Shown: positions 9,231-18,082, numbered from the stretch's first letter. The stretch: DNA of 21,677 bases from Porphyromonadaceae bacterium UBA2720 (GCA_002353885.1 DEKO01000001.1:286-21962), one strand, 5' to 3'. Made by a program: numbers and translations. The notes: generated from the sequence alone by a model not told the origin.

Positions 9231-9842
9231 CTAGTGACGGGGTCGAATGTAGGGCACAAGACGACCGTTGACGGTGATGCGCGGACCGCTGAAGGTGGGC
9301 TCGACAATGGCTTGAGCATAATCGGTGCCGGCATAGACAGTGATGTCGACCTGTGCACTGATGTCCTCGCCTGTTATGCTGTAGGTGTAGCGGATGTTGC
9401 CCTTCTTGTCGACTCTCATCTTCACCCCGCTGACATTGCCTTGCAGCGTCATGCCCCCCATGCCGTTCGGCCCGGGGTTTGACATGTTAAATGCGGTCTG
9501 CACCATGCCTTCTTCTGCCTGCTGAAAGATGAAGTTACTGTTACCGTTCAGCCCTGCTGCCGTGTAGCCCGTATAGCCCACGTTGATGCGATCGGCCAAG
9601 AGAACCCAGTAGCCTCGTTCCAGTGCCATAGCGGCCTTGGCATGGCCCAGCGAGTCGACACGCTCTTTGAGCCGTTTCTCACGGGCTTTCTGATCTTGCT
9701 TGGTGGTTTTGTCGGGCTTGGCCGGTGTGATGACCGACAGTTGCACGTCGTCACCCTGCTTGGTGGCATAGATGTCATCGGTGACCTGGGCCTGCACAGC
9801 CAGTGCCGCCATGAGCAGAGCCAGAATTGCTATATTTCTCAT
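9231..9842 (-). CDS. Exported DUF4251 family protein
   Basis: A 203-aa protein with a clear N-terminal signal peptide (MRNIAILALLMAALAVQA). It has no lipobox, so it is probably periplasmic or secreted. A basic, Lys-rich stretch follows (about 43-63). The rest matches the Bacteroidota-specific DUF4251 family, with NSNFIFQ near the start of the domain, then GPNGMGGMTLQGNVS, KKGNIRYTYSI and ISAQVDITVYAGTDYA near the end. The function of this family is not known. It is the first gene of a two-gene operon whose second gene encodes a phosphoethanolamine transferase, which suggests an envelope role. A consensus promoter lies 30 bp upstream of the ATG at 9842. Confidence 0.88.
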   Translation of the reverse strand: MRNIAILALLMAALAVQAQVTDDIYATKQGDDVQLSVITPAKPDKTTKQDQKAREKRLKERVDSLGHAKAAMALERGYWVLLADRINVGYTGYTAAGLNGNSNFIFQQAEEGMVQTAFNMSNPGPNGMGGMTLQGNVSGVKMRVDKKGNIRYTYSITGEDISAQVDITVYAGTDYAQAIVEPTFSGPRITVNGRLVPYIRPRH

Positions 9843-9871
9843 AATACTCTAGTTCAATTGGTTTGTGGCTG

Positions 9872-9902
9872 CAAATATACTCTAACCATTCCAATCAAAC
9901 AA
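9872..9902 (-). promoter_or_regulatory. Promoter of the DUF4251-phosphoethanolamine transferase operon
   Basis: Minus-strand TTTG, whose last three bases (TTG) are 9900-9902, followed by 20 nt and TATATTTG (9872-9879): a full match to the Bacteroidota consensus. The predicted 5' leader is only about 25 nt. Confidence 0.82.
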
Positions 9903-9942
9903 ATAATCTTCGACAAAAAGCAGCCAGTCTTGTAATTTTTTC

Positions 9943-9950
9943 TAATTTTG
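9943..9950 (+). promoter_or_regulatory. Possible -7 box for the CPBP protease gene
   Basis: TAATTTTG matches TAnnTTTG, 27 bp before the ATG at 9978. No TTG lies at the expected -33 spacing. An in-frame TTG at 9948 is part of this box and is rejected as a start. Confidence 0.55.
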
Positions 9951-9977
9951 CAACGTCTAAACAACAAAAAGACGATT

Positions 9978-10850
9978 ATGGTAGAACCGAGACAGAACAC
10001 GACTAATGCAGTGCGGGTGCTCATCTTGCTGACACTGGCACTGGCCGCAACCATGGTGACAGGCTTATTGACCTATATGCTCACTATGGGCAAAACTAAT
10101 ATTCTGTGGAGTGTGGTGCTCCAGGACATCCTAGTGTTTATCATGCCCGCCATTTTGCTGGCAGTGATTTGTTACCGACAACCATGGCAGTTTCTGGAGG
10201 TTGACCATGCGCCACAGTGGCAGGCCATCGTGCTGGTGATGATGGTGTGGGCCGTGTCGCTACCGGCGCTGAACTGGGTGGTGGATTGGAATCAGAACTT
10301 GCACTTGCCGGCCAGCATGGCAGCGCTAGAGCAGGCCATGCGCAACGCTGAGGCCGCCATGGAACAGATGACCAAAGATCTGCTGTCGACCGAGACGTTC
10401 GGACAGATGCTCGTGGCCTTCGTTGTGGTGGGCGTGATGGCGGGATTGAGTGAAGAGCTCATCTTCCGAGGTGCCCTGATGGGCATCATGCGCCGTGGCC
10501 GGGCCAACATCCATGTAGTCATCTGGGTGGTGGCCATTGTGTTCAGTGCCATCCACTTCCAGTTCTTGGGTTTTGTGCCTAGGATGCTGCTGGGTGCATG
10601 GTTTGGCTATCTGCTGGCGTGGACCCGCAGCCTGTGGGTACCCATCCTGGCCCACACGCTCAACAACGGCATGGTGGTGATCATGCAATGGATGGGCAAC
10701 AATCACTGGATTGACAGCGATGCTATGGAGCACCTGGGCGCACCACAGGACGGCAGTTTTCCCTGGCTGGCTCTTGTTAGCGCTGTAGCCACCGCTGCGC
10801 TGATTGTATTTGCTTATCACATTTTTTCAAAAAAATCGCTTCAAAATTGA
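9978..10850 (+). CDS. CPBP family intramembrane glutamic endopeptidase
   Basis: A 290-aa multipass membrane protein with about eight hydrophobic segments. The three CPBP (Abi/CAAX protease-like) motifs are present: EELIFR with Glu159-Glu160 and Arg164, FSAIHF with His193, and HTLNN with His226 and Asn230. These residues form the active site in Rce1-type proteases. The region before motif 1 (about 112-137) is a charged, Ala/Met-rich helix, probably outside the membrane. In bacteria such proteins have been tied to processing of membrane or exported peptides, bacteriocin self-immunity and protein sorting; the substrate here is unknown. The start at 9978 follows a -7 box at a sensible distance. 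It is divergent from the DUF4251 operon and 114 bp upstream of sppA on the same strand. Confidence 0.92.
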   Translation: MVEPRQNTTNAVRVLILLTLALAATMVTGLLTYMLTMGKTNILWSVVLQDILVFIMPAILLAVICYRQPWQFLEVDHAPQWQAIVLVMMVWAVSLPALNWVVDWNQNLHLPASMAALEQAMRNAEAAMEQMTKDLLSTETFGQMLVAFVVVGVMAGLSEELIFRGALMGIMRRGRANIHVVIWVVAIVFSAIHFQFLGFVPRMLLGAWFGYLLAWTRSLWVPILAHTLNNGMVVIMQWMGNNHWIDSDAMEHLGAPQDGSFPWLALVSAVATAALIVFAYHIFSKKSLQN

Positions 10851-10879
10851 TGAAGTTTAATAACTTTTCCTTACCTTTG
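10847..10879 (+). promoter_or_regulatory. Promoter of the sppA-lpxK-thiL unit
   Basis: TTG (10847-10849), 22 nt, TACCTTTG (10872-10879). The -7 box is a full match; the spacer is two bases longer than usual. The start codon is 86 bp downstream, giving a leader of about 80 nt. The TTG overlaps the stop codon of the CPBP gene. Confidence 0.65.
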
Positions 10880-10964
10880 CTTGATTATTTAGGACATTTT
10901 TCAGAAATTTGCCCTTCTCTTTAATTTAACTTACTGACAATTAATATTTTAACACAATACCGCT

Positions 10965-12755
10965 ATGATGAAGAAATTCTTACTGATTGTGTGTGGCTCA
11001 TTTGTTGGCACCACAATAGCTTTGATGGTATTCTTGCTGACAAGCATCGTGTTCAGCATCGCCATGATGAGCATGAGTTCGATGGGCAAGAGTTCCACCT
11101 CTGTTCAGAAGAACTCCATCCTCTACCTTGACCTCAGCGGTGAGATTACCGAGCGCGAGGGTGGCGGCGAGATGTCAATGTTAGACATGATGCAAGGCAG
11201 CACAACGAGTTCGACAGGTCTCAACACCCTGCTTAGCGCCATCAACAAAGCTAAGACCGACAAGAAGATTGAGGGCATCTACATCAAGTGCGAAGGCTCT
11301 TCGGCTGCTCCAGCCACAAGGTTTGAATTGCGTAAGGCATTGAAGGATTTCAAGAAGAGCGGCAAGTGGATTTATGCCTACGGCAACGAGGGCATTGACC
11401 AGGGCGACTACTATCTGGCCAGCGTTGCCGACAGCATCTTTATCAACCCCGTGGGCGCAGTCGACGTGCATGGCATGGCATCGGCCATCCCTTACTTCAA
11501 GAAGGTACTTGACAAGGTGGGCGTGGAGATGCAGGTCATCCGTGTGGGCACATTCAAGAGTGCCGTCGAGCCTTATATGCTCGAAGACATCTCTGAAGCC
11601 AACCGCCTGCAGACCGAGCACTACTTGGGCAGCATCTGGCACAACATGCGCGACTCGATGGCAGCCGACCGCAAAATCGACATCGCCAAGTTTGACCAGA
11701 TGACCGACAGCATGCTTGTGACCATGGAGCCCGACAGTTTGGTCAAGAACAAGATTATCGATGGCGTGTGCTATCCCAACGAAATGGAGGCACGTCTGAA
11801 GGCCCTGACAAAACTTGACAAGGACGACGACCTGCGCTTTGTCAACCCAGCTGATTATGCCACCGACATAGAAGAGGCCGCTAGCGGCGACCACATTGCT
11901 GTACTGTATGCCGAGGGCGAGATTGTTCAGACTGCTGAAGGTGGCCCAATGAGCAGCAGTGGTATCGTCGGTGAGGACATGGTCGAGCAGATTAAGAAGC
12001 TGCAAGACGACGACAAGGTCAAGGGCCTGGTGTTGCGAGTCAACTCGCCTGGTGGCAGTGCCTTTGCCAGCGAGCAGATATGGAAGGCGCTCGAAGACTT
12101 CAAGGCTACCGGCAAGCCGTTCGCCGTGTCGATGAGCGACTATGCCGCATCGGGTGGCTACTACATCTCAAGCGGTGCCCAGCGCGTATTTGCCGAGCCA
12201 ACGACCATCACAGGCTCGATTGGCATCTTCGGCATGATTCCTTGCTATGAGGAGCTGGCTGAGAACAAGGTGGGCATTCACATGGCAGTGGTTAAGACCA
12301 ATGAGAACTCAGACTTCGGCATCATGACCAAGCGCATGACACCCTCGCAGCAGAATGCCATGCAACAGATGATCAATCGTGGCTATGACTTGTTCACCAA
12401 GCGATGCGCCCAGGGCCGTCATGTGACCCAAGACAGCATCAAGCAGATTGCCGAAGGCCGCGTGTGGGACGGCATGACTGCCCTCAAGATAGGCCTCGTC
12501 GACGAGCTGGGCGACCTGCAGGCAGCCATCAACTGGGTGAGCCAAAAGGCCGGAATGAAGAAGGATGTCAAGACCCAGAACTACCCCGCCCTGTCAACCG
12601 ACTGGCGCGCAATGCTCAACCAGATGATGGCATCACAGTATGAGCTGAAGCTGCAAGGCGAGATGGGCATGCTCTATCAGTGGCACAAGGAGCTCCAGAA
12701 GATTGGCCGTCGCGACCACATCCTCTGCCTCATGCCCCAAACCGAACTCTATTAA
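10965..12755 (+). CDS. sppA: Signal peptide peptidase SppA, 67K type
   Basis: A 596-aa membrane-anchored serine protease of the long two-domain (67K) class; E. coli SppA is 618 aa. One N-terminal membrane segment (about 5-36) is followed by tandem Clp/crotonase-like domains. The catalytic Lys198 lies in VIRVGTFKSAVEPYM in the first domain and the catalytic Ser396 in SDYAASGGYYIS in the second, an arrangement known from E. coli (Lys209, Ser409). LRVNSPGGSAFASE (357-370) and ITGSIGIFG are further family hallmarks. SppA degrades leftover signal peptides and acts in membrane quality control. The start is at the first of two adjacent ATG codons (10965). It heads a set of three same-strand genes; lpxK begins 77 bp after its stop without a clear promoter between. 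Confidence 0.97.
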   Translation: MMKKFLLIVCGSFVGTTIALMVFLLTSIVFSIAMMSMSSMGKSSTSVQKNSILYLDLSGEITEREGGGEMSMLDMMQGSTTSSTGLNTLLSAINKAKTDKKIEGIYIKCEGSSAAPATRFELRKALKDFKKSGKWIYAYGNEGIDQGDYYLASVADSIFINPVGAVDVHGMASAIPYFKKVLDKVGVEMQVIRVGTFKSAVEPYMLEDISEANRLQTEHYLGSIWHNMRDSMAADRKIDIAKFDQMTDSMLVTMEPDSLVKNKIIDGVCYPNEMEARLKALTKLDKDDDLRFVNPADYATDIEEAASGDHIAVLYAEGEIVQTAEGGPMSSSGIVGEDMVEQIKKLQDDDKVKGLVLRVNSPGGSAFASEQIWKALEDFKATGKPFAVSMSDYAASGGYYISSGAQRVFAEPTTITGSIGIFGMIPCYEELAENKVGIHMAVVKTNENSDFGIMTKRMTPSQQNAMQQMINRGYDLFTKRCAQGRHVTQDSIKQIAEGRVWDGMTALKIGLVDELGDLQAAINWVSQKAGMKKDVKTQNYPALSTDWRAMLNQMMASQYELKLQGEMGMLYQWHKELQKIGRRDHILCLMPQTELY

Positions 12756-12832
12756 TTGGTTCAGAAACAATGACTCAAGTTTCTTGATTCTCGTTTCTTA
12801 AATAAAAGATTATTATCGACCTCACCAAAATA

Positions 12833-13924
12833 TTGAATAAGCAACAGCGCAAGGCTGTGCTCAACGCCATACTGACACCCTTCTCGTGGCTGTATGGCGC
12901 TGGCGTGTGGGTGCGCAACATGGCCTTCAATTGGGGACTGTTGAAGCAGGAAAGCTTTGACGTGCCTGTGGTGAGCGTGGGCAACATCACAGTGGGTGGC
13001 ACAGGCAAGACACCTCATGTCGAATATATCATCGAGGCATTGTGCCGCCGCTACAAGATTGGCGTTCTCAGCCGTGGCTATAAACGCTCGACCAAAGGCT
13101 TCATCCTTGCCACCGACTCGCTCTCGCCCAAGGACATCGGCGACGAGCCCTACCAGATCTTCCACAAATACAACGGCTTGATCACGTTGGCCGTATGCGA
13201 GGACCGGCGCAAGGGCATCCGCGAGATGATGGCCATCGATCCGGACATCAATCTGTTCATCCTTGACGATGCGTTCCAGCACCGGTATGTCAAGCCCAAG
13301 GTCAACATTGTGTTGGTCGACTACACACGTCCTCCGTTCGAAGACAAGCTCTTGCCGCTGGGACAGCTACGCGAGCCCATGGACCGTCTGGTGAACTGCG
13401 ACATCGTGGTTGTGACAAAGTGCCCGAGCGACCTGTCGCCTGTCGACATTCGCACCATGAAGGAAAACCTGAGCCTGTTTCCCTACCAAGAGCTATTCTT
13501 CAGCAACATCCGCTATGCCGACCCGGTTCCCGTGTTTCCCGTCCCCAACCCACAGTTGGCATCGTTGTCTTGGCTCAAGCCCGAGGACACTGTGTTGTGT
13601 GTGACAGGCATTGCTAATGCCAAGCCACTGGTGCGATACCTTCGTCAGTATGCCGCACAAGTCAAGGTCATGCACTATGACGACCACCACTACTTCACCC
13701 GCAAGGACTTTGCCGACATCTTCAACATCTTTGACAGTTTGGAAGGCCGGCGCAAGTTTATCGTCACCACTGAGAAGGACATGGTGCGCATCCTCAACAA
13801 CCCATACTACCCGCCCACCATGCGCGACGTCATCTACTACATACCCATCCGAGTGGGCATCCTTGAGACCGATGGTCATGAGTTCATTCCTAACCTACTC
13901 AAGAAGATTGAAGACCCGACTTAG
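12833..13924 (+). CDS. lpxK: Tetraacyldisaccharide 4'-kinase
   Basis: A 363-aa kinase that phosphorylates the 4' position of the lipid A disaccharide at the inner membrane, a late step of lipid A synthesis. The P-loop is VGNITVGGTGKTP (Lys59, Thr60), the usual LpxK variant of Walker A. VLSRGYKR, the GDEPYQ segment and FILDDAFQHR are also diagnostic. The N terminus (TPFSWLYGAGVWVRN) is the amphipathic membrane-binding helix of the family. The start is TTG at 12833: an in-frame stop lies just upstream (12803-12805), no ATG or GTG falls between, and the resulting N terminus fits. It sits between sppA and thiL with short gaps (77 and 56 bp), so an operon is likely. Confidence 0.95.
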   Translation: MNKQQRKAVLNAILTPFSWLYGAGVWVRNMAFNWGLLKQESFDVPVVSVGNITVGGTGKTPHVEYIIEALCRRYKIGVLSRGYKRSTKGFILATDSLSPKDIGDEPYQIFHKYNGLITLAVCEDRRKGIREMMAIDPDINLFILDDAFQHRYVKPKVNIVLVDYTRPPFEDKLLPLGQLREPMDRLVNCDIVVVTKCPSDLSPVDIRTMKENLSLFPYQELFFSNIRYADPVPVFPVPNPQLASLSWLKPEDTVLCVTGIANAKPLVRYLRQYAAQVKVMHYDDHHYFTRKDFADIFNIFDSLEGRRKFIVTTEKDMVRILNNPYYPPTMRDVIYYIPIRVGILETDGHEFIPNLLKKIEDPT

Positions 13925-13980
13925 GATGAGCAGTTTGGCTCTCGGCTCTTAATTCGTGATTTATATTTTTAAGAAAAATA

Positions 13981-15012
13981 ATGGCAGAAATATCGACACT
14001 TGGTGAGTTTGGCTTGATTGACCATCTCACCAAAAATTTTGTGAGCAAAAACCAAAGTACCGTCCGCGGTGTGGGCGACGACTGCGCTGTGATGAACTAT
14101 GGTGACAAACGCACACTCATCACTACCGACCTGTTGCTTGAGGGCATACATTTCGACCTGCGATATGTACCTCTCAAGCACTTGGGATATAAATCGGTTG
14201 TGGTTAACTTGAGTGACGTCTATGCTATGAATGGCACACCACGCCAGGTGACTGTCAGTCTGGGCATCAGCAAACGCTTCACCCTCGAGCACATCGAGGA
14301 ACTGTACAGCGGCATCCGTCTGGCTTGCGAAGAATATGGCGTAGACCTGGTGGGCGGTGACACCAGCGCCAGCGTGACAGGCCTGCTTATCAGCATCACC
14401 GCCATCGGCGAGGCCGACGAGCAGGACATCGTCTATCGCAATGGTGCCCGCGACACCGACCTGATCTGCGTCAGCGGCGACCTGGGAGCGGCATATATGG
14501 GTCTGCAGTTGCTCGAGCGCGAACGACAAGTGGCCGAGGGGCTTAAAGACGACACCTTCCAACCCGACTTTGCCGGCAAGGAGTACTTGCTTGAGCGGCA
14601 GCTTAAGCCCGAAGCTAGGCGCGATGTGATTGCAGAGCTACGGCAGCTTGGCATCCGCCCCACATCCATGATGGATGTGAGTGATGGCCTGTCGAGCGAG
14701 TTGTTGCACATCTGCAAAGCCTCGGGTGTGGGATGCCGCGTGTATGAAGACCGCATCCCCATTGACTACCAGACTGCCATACAGGCCGAAGAGTTCAACA
14801 TGAACCTGGTGACTGCTGCCATGAATGGTGGCGAGGACTATGAGTTGCTGTTCACCGTGCCCCTGACCGACCATGAGAAGGTGCAGCAGATGAAGACCGC
14901 ACACCTCATCGGGCGCATCACCAAGTCCGAACTGGGTGCCTACCTCGTGAGCCGTGACAACCAGGAGCTCGAAATTCGTGCCCAGGGCTGGAATGCCTTC
15001 AATAACGCATAA
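13981..15012 (+). CDS. thiL: Thiamine-monophosphate kinase
   Basis: A 343-aa ATP-dependent kinase of the PurM/ThiL superfamily that turns thiamine phosphate into the cofactor thiamine diphosphate. The N-terminal VRGVGDDCAVM (28-38) and TTDLLLEGIHF (48-58) bind nucleotide and metal, NLSDVYAMNG (76-85) and VGGDTSAS (124-131) are core ThiL motifs, and MDVSDGLSSEL (231-241) and NGGEDYELLF are C-terminal ones. The ATG at 13981 gives the expected N terminus. It is 56 bp downstream of lpxK with no clear promoter, so it probably shares the sppA transcript. No other thiamine genes are nearby and I see no TPP riboswitch in the gap. Confidence 0.96.
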   Translation: MAEISTLGEFGLIDHLTKNFVSKNQSTVRGVGDDCAVMNYGDKRTLITTDLLLEGIHFDLRYVPLKHLGYKSVVVNLSDVYAMNGTPRQVTVSLGISKRFTLEHIEELYSGIRLACEEYGVDLVGGDTSASVTGLLISITAIGEADEQDIVYRNGARDTDLICVSGDLGAAYMGLQLLERERQVAEGLKDDTFQPDFAGKEYLLERQLKPEARRDVIAELRQLGIRPTSMMDVSDGLSSELLHICKASGVGCRVYEDRIPIDYQTAIQAEEFNMNLVTAAMNGGEDYELLFTVPLTDHEKVQQMKTAHLIGRITKSELGAYLVSRDNQELEIRAQGWNAFNNA

Positions 15013-15039
15013 TGCGCTAATGCATAATTCATAAGCGCA
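15013..15039 (+). other. Small inverted repeat just after the thiL stop
   Basis: TGCGCT (15013-15018) and AGCGCA (15034-15039) can pair around an AT-rich loop directly after the stop codon. It may add to the stronger hairpin downstream; no role can be assigned. Confidence 0.35.
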
Positions 15040-15053
15040 AGGCACAATAAATT

Positions 15054-15084
15054 GCGGCGGCGAGTCCGATGGACCCGCCGCCGC
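15054..15084. terminator. GC-rich hairpin between thiL and the beta-helix protein gene
   Basis: A 9-bp perfect stem (GCGGCGGCG, 15054-15062, with 15076-15084) continues after one mismatch into GTCC/GGAC around a 3-nt loop. It lies between two convergent genes and probably ends both transcripts, although there is no T tract. Confidence 0.72.
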
Positions 15085-15112
15085 CCATATTAGTGGAGTC
15101 TCAGAAATTGCG

Positions 15113-18082
15113 TTACTTTGTGGCTGTGAAACTCGTCAACTGGGTCAGCGAGCCACTAGTTGTGCCACCGATTGACACGCCATGGAACGAGTTGGTGGTC
15201 CCGGTGGGAGCTGAAGTACTAGACTTGACATAATAGGTCGTTCCGCTGGTCATGCCCTTGGCAGTAAACAAGCTCAACGAGCTGCTGCATCCACTCTCGA
15301 AATAATATGTGAACATTGGCGATGTGCTTGAACTGGATGGGAGGATGCTATAGTATCGCCCTGTCTGATAAGACAGCGAGCTAGTGCTCAGATAGTAGGC
15401 CTGTGTGGCACTGCCAATGCCGCTAGAGCCACCCCAGCCGCCACCTCCACCTTGGGCGGCACCAGCACTGACAGCATAACCTGTACCCGTGATGGTGATG
15501 TAGCTATTGTTGTCGCAGTCCAGGCCCTCCTCGGGAGCTCCCTTGGTGGTGTAGGCAAACACGGCACCGTTACCAATCTCAACGGCACCCGTGCGGCCAT
15601 AGTTGGAGTCGACCGCGTCGTTGCCAAAGCTGTAGACGATGGTCAGGCCACCAGCAAACTTGATGGGTCCGGCACAGTTCATGCCATCGTCGTAGGCCTT
15701 GTAGTAATGGTTGCCACCGTTGATGGTGATGCTGGTCTTCGACTCAATGCCCTCAGCACCATTCGACGCTGTGCTCACCTCGGTCTGGCCACCATTGATC
15801 ACGATGGTGCCCATCACCTTGATTGCCTTGGCCGAGCCGCTGACGCTGCTGCCACCACCAGGACCAAATCCGCCTCCACTGCTCGAGCCACCTGCTGCCG
15901 AACCAGTGGTGGTCACTGACAGGGTAGCACCGCTGGTGTCGCTGGTTCCCTGCGTGTAGTTGCCGTTGACCTTGATGCCTTTGCCGCCATTGCCGGTCAT
16001 CTTGATGGTTATATTACCGCCATTGAGTGCCATGTTGCCATCGGTCTTCATACCCTTGGCTGTGTAGTAATCACCTGCCGAACTGGCCTGCGGTGCGCCG
16101 GTGTTGGTAATGTTGATGGTGCCTCCATTAGTTGTGATACTAGTGGTCGATATACCCTTGCCGGCAGTACCGCTGGCATTGATAGTGAGTGAGCCATCGT
16201 TCATCACAAAATTGACCGCCTTAACACCCGTGCTATATGAAGCATCATTGCTGATCACCTTCATCGCTCCACTGGGTGTGAGAGTTATGGTGCCACCATT
16301 GACAGTCGCCGTAGCCTTGGTCTTGATGCTCTTGCTCATGGCTCCGCTGTTGGCGATAGTGACTGTGCCGCCACCGATGGTGAGGTTGCCGTCACACTTC
16401 AGGCCCGAAGCATTGTAGCTGGCACCGCTGTCCTCGCTCGACTCGCTGCTGCCACCGTAGGTCGAAGTCACATTTGAAATGCTGAAAGTGCGCGTAGTGC
16501 CACTTGTCGAGTAGCTACTGCTGATCTGGTAGTAGATGTCCTCGCCGCTGGTCGGGCCGCTGAACGTTTCGGTCTGAATGGTGTAGGTCGTGCCACCACC
16601 CCAGCCTCCGCCAGAGGTGTAGTTGTCGCCCTTGATGTAATAAGTCCCACTGGCTGCAGCCCCGAAGTTATACTTGTAGAATGTCAGTGTCGAGTAGCCC
16701 GAAGATCTGGTGACGGTTTCGGTCAATTGCTGCACCAAGGTGCCATCGCTCTTGTAGAGATAAATCTTACTATTTGCCCAAGCATTGCTACCGCCATAGC
16801 CGCTCGACGCAGGCTTGGCAACGTAAAGCACATAGGACTTGGGTGTCTCGGTCGAGCCGCTGCCGCTGCCGGGCTCGGCGTTCTGCTCCAGCACGCCGCC
16901 GGCTCCATTGGCCTTGATGTCGATGTTGGTCGTGGCGCTGGTCTGGTCAATGTTGATCGTGCCGTCAGCACCCAAGCCGCGACCGCCGTCGGCCGTGCTG
17001 GTGATGTTGACCGTGCCGCCGGTGATGTTGATGTTGCCGTCGGTCTTAATGCCGGCGCAATAGCTGGCATCGGTGCCGTCGTAGGTGTAGCCGCCGGTCT
17101 GGTTGATGGTGACGGTGCCGCCGGTCATCACATAGTCGACCGCGGCCTTGATACCCTTGGCACCCGCTGCCGTTGTAGTGATGTTGAGCGTGCCTCCGGT
17201 CATCGTGAAGATGCCGGTGTTATCGACATCGTCCTCAACGACACCAGCATCGTCGGTGCTCTGGCTGAGCTGCATGCCGTCGTCACCCACACCACTGATG
17301 GTGATGGTGCCGCCGTTCATCTCGATATACTGGTTGACGTTGAAGCCATCGCCCACGGCCTTGTTGACTGTGATCGAGCCGGTGAGTTTCTTCTTGAACT
17401 GCACATACTCCTTGCCCCAGAAGGCGTGGCTCGTGTTGCCCGTGATGGTGAGCGAACCGCCACCGGCGAACTCGGCATGGCCCTTGACGGCGAAGCAGCC
17501 CTTCTGTGAGCCGTTTGCACCATCGACGAGGGTGTTGGTCGTTCCGTCGACCAGCGTGACCGCAATGCGCTTGCCATCGCGAATGTTGATGGCAGCACTG
17601 TCGGGATTGGTCAGACTGACACCATCCAGCTCAAGCGTCATCTTGTAGGCGCCATCCATCCAGAACGAGCCATTGGTCGACGTTCCACTCAGCACATAAG
17701 TGATCTCGCCCAGGTCGTCGCCAGGGAATGTCTCACTTTGCGTGATGGCCACATGCGCGCCATTGGCCACGACATCGACATACTGGGCGATGTTACCGGC
17801 CACACGTACCTGTGCTGTTGTGCCGCTGTAGGTAACATAGACCATGTTGTCGGTCACTGGTGTCTCGTCAAGATACATCTCGTCCACCTCATTGAGGTTG
17901 AACACCTTATTTAAAATAGTGGCGACTGTTCCATTACTGGACAGAGCCATGCGCCCCACCTGATCGGTGGCATACTGGTAGATGACCTCTCCCAGCCTCA
18001 CGTTTAGTGTTTGTACTGTTGCTGCAATGACAGCCATCGCGGTCATCACACCCGCAACAATGATGAATAACTTTTTCTTCAT
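15113..18082 (-). CDS. Secreted beta-helix carbohydrate-binding protein (Cthe_2159/DUF4353-like)
   Basis: A 989-aa protein with a signal peptide (MKKKLFIIVAGVMTAMAVIA). Residues 30-115 are a small beta region. From about 125 the pattern of the Cthe_2159 family begins (LELDGVSLTNPDSAAINIRD), followed by many turns of a parallel beta-helix marked by repeats such as MNGGTITISG, MTGGTLNIT, MTGGTVTINQ and ITGGTVNITS. The helix is interrupted at about 402-555 by a Ser/Gly/Tyr-rich segment (SYVLYVAKPAS and following), then resumes to about 875. A related Ser/Thr/Tyr-rich tail covers 890-989. Gly-rich loops occur at 727-750 and 877-890. The C. thermocellum relative binds acidic polysaccharides, so binding of plant or microbial polysaccharide is inferred. 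There is no typical Por sorting domain, dockerin or lipobox. It is monocistronic with a strong promoter. Confidence 0.83.
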   Translation of the reverse strand: MKKKLFIIVAGVMTAMAVIAATVQTLNVRLGEVIYQYATDQVGRMALSSNGTVATILNKVFNLNEVDEMYLDETPVTDNMVYVTYSGTTAQVRVAGNIAQYVDVVANGAHVAITQSETFPGDDLGEITYVLSGTSTNGSFWMDGAYKMTLELDGVSLTNPDSAAINIRDGKRIAVTLVDGTTNTLVDGANGSQKGCFAVKGHAEFAGGGSLTITGNTSHAFWGKEYVQFKKKLTGSITVNKAVGDGFNVNQYIEMNGGTITISGVGDDGMQLSQSTDDAGVVEDDVDNTGIFTMTGGTLNITTTAAGAKGIKAAVDYVMTGGTVTINQTGGYTYDGTDASYCAGIKTDGNINITGGTVNITSTADGGRGLGADGTINIDQTSATTNIDIKANGAGGVLEQNAEPGSGSGSTETPKSYVLYVAKPASSGYGGSNAWANSKIYLYKSDGTLVQQLTETVTRSSGYSTLTFYKYNFGAAASGTYYIKGDNYTSGGGWGGGTTYTIQTETFSGPTSGEDIYYQISSSYSTSGTTRTFSISNVTSTYGGSSESSEDSGASYNASGLKCDGNLTIGGGTVTIANSGAMSKSIKTKATATVNGGTITLTPSGAMKVISNDASYSTGVKAVNFVMNDGSLTINASGTAGKGISTTSITTNGGTINITNTGAPQASSAGDYYTAKGMKTDGNMALNGGNITIKMTGNGGKGIKVNGNYTQGTSDTSGATLSVTTTGSAAGGSSSGGGFGPGGGSSVSGSAKAIKVMGTIVINGGQTEVSTASNGAEGIESKTSITINGGNHYYKAYDDGMNCAGPIKFAGGLTIVYSFGNDAVDSNYGRTGAVEIGNGAVFAYTTKGAPEEGLDCDNNSYITITGTGYAVSAGAAQGGGGGWGGSSGIGSATQAYYLSTSSLSYQTGRYYSILPSSSSTSPMFTYYFESGCSSSLSLFTAKGMTSGTTYYVKSSTSAPTGTTNSFHGVSIGGTTSGSLTQLTSFTATK

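Noticed and set aside
9948..9977. Upstream TTG start for the CPBP protease
   Set aside because: It is part of a TAATTTTG -7 box; the ATG at 9978 gives the expected hydrophobic N terminus soon after.
11181..12005. Long minus-strand open frame opposite sppA (274 codons)
   Set aside because: Antisense shadow of sppA, His/Leu/Val-rich without any domain.
13925..13980. TPP riboswitch upstream of thiL
   Set aside because: The gap is only 56 bp and shows none of the conserved TPP aptamer elements.
15700..17300. Repeated short DNA motifs suggesting a CRISPR-like array
   Set aside because: They are degenerate codons for the repeated NGGT-type turns of a beta-helix protein, not regular repeats with unique spacers.
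16727..17509. Plus-strand open frame inside the beta-helix gene (260 codons)
   Set aside because: Its Gly/Val/Asp-rich repeats are the mirror of the repetitive beta-helix codons on the other strand.
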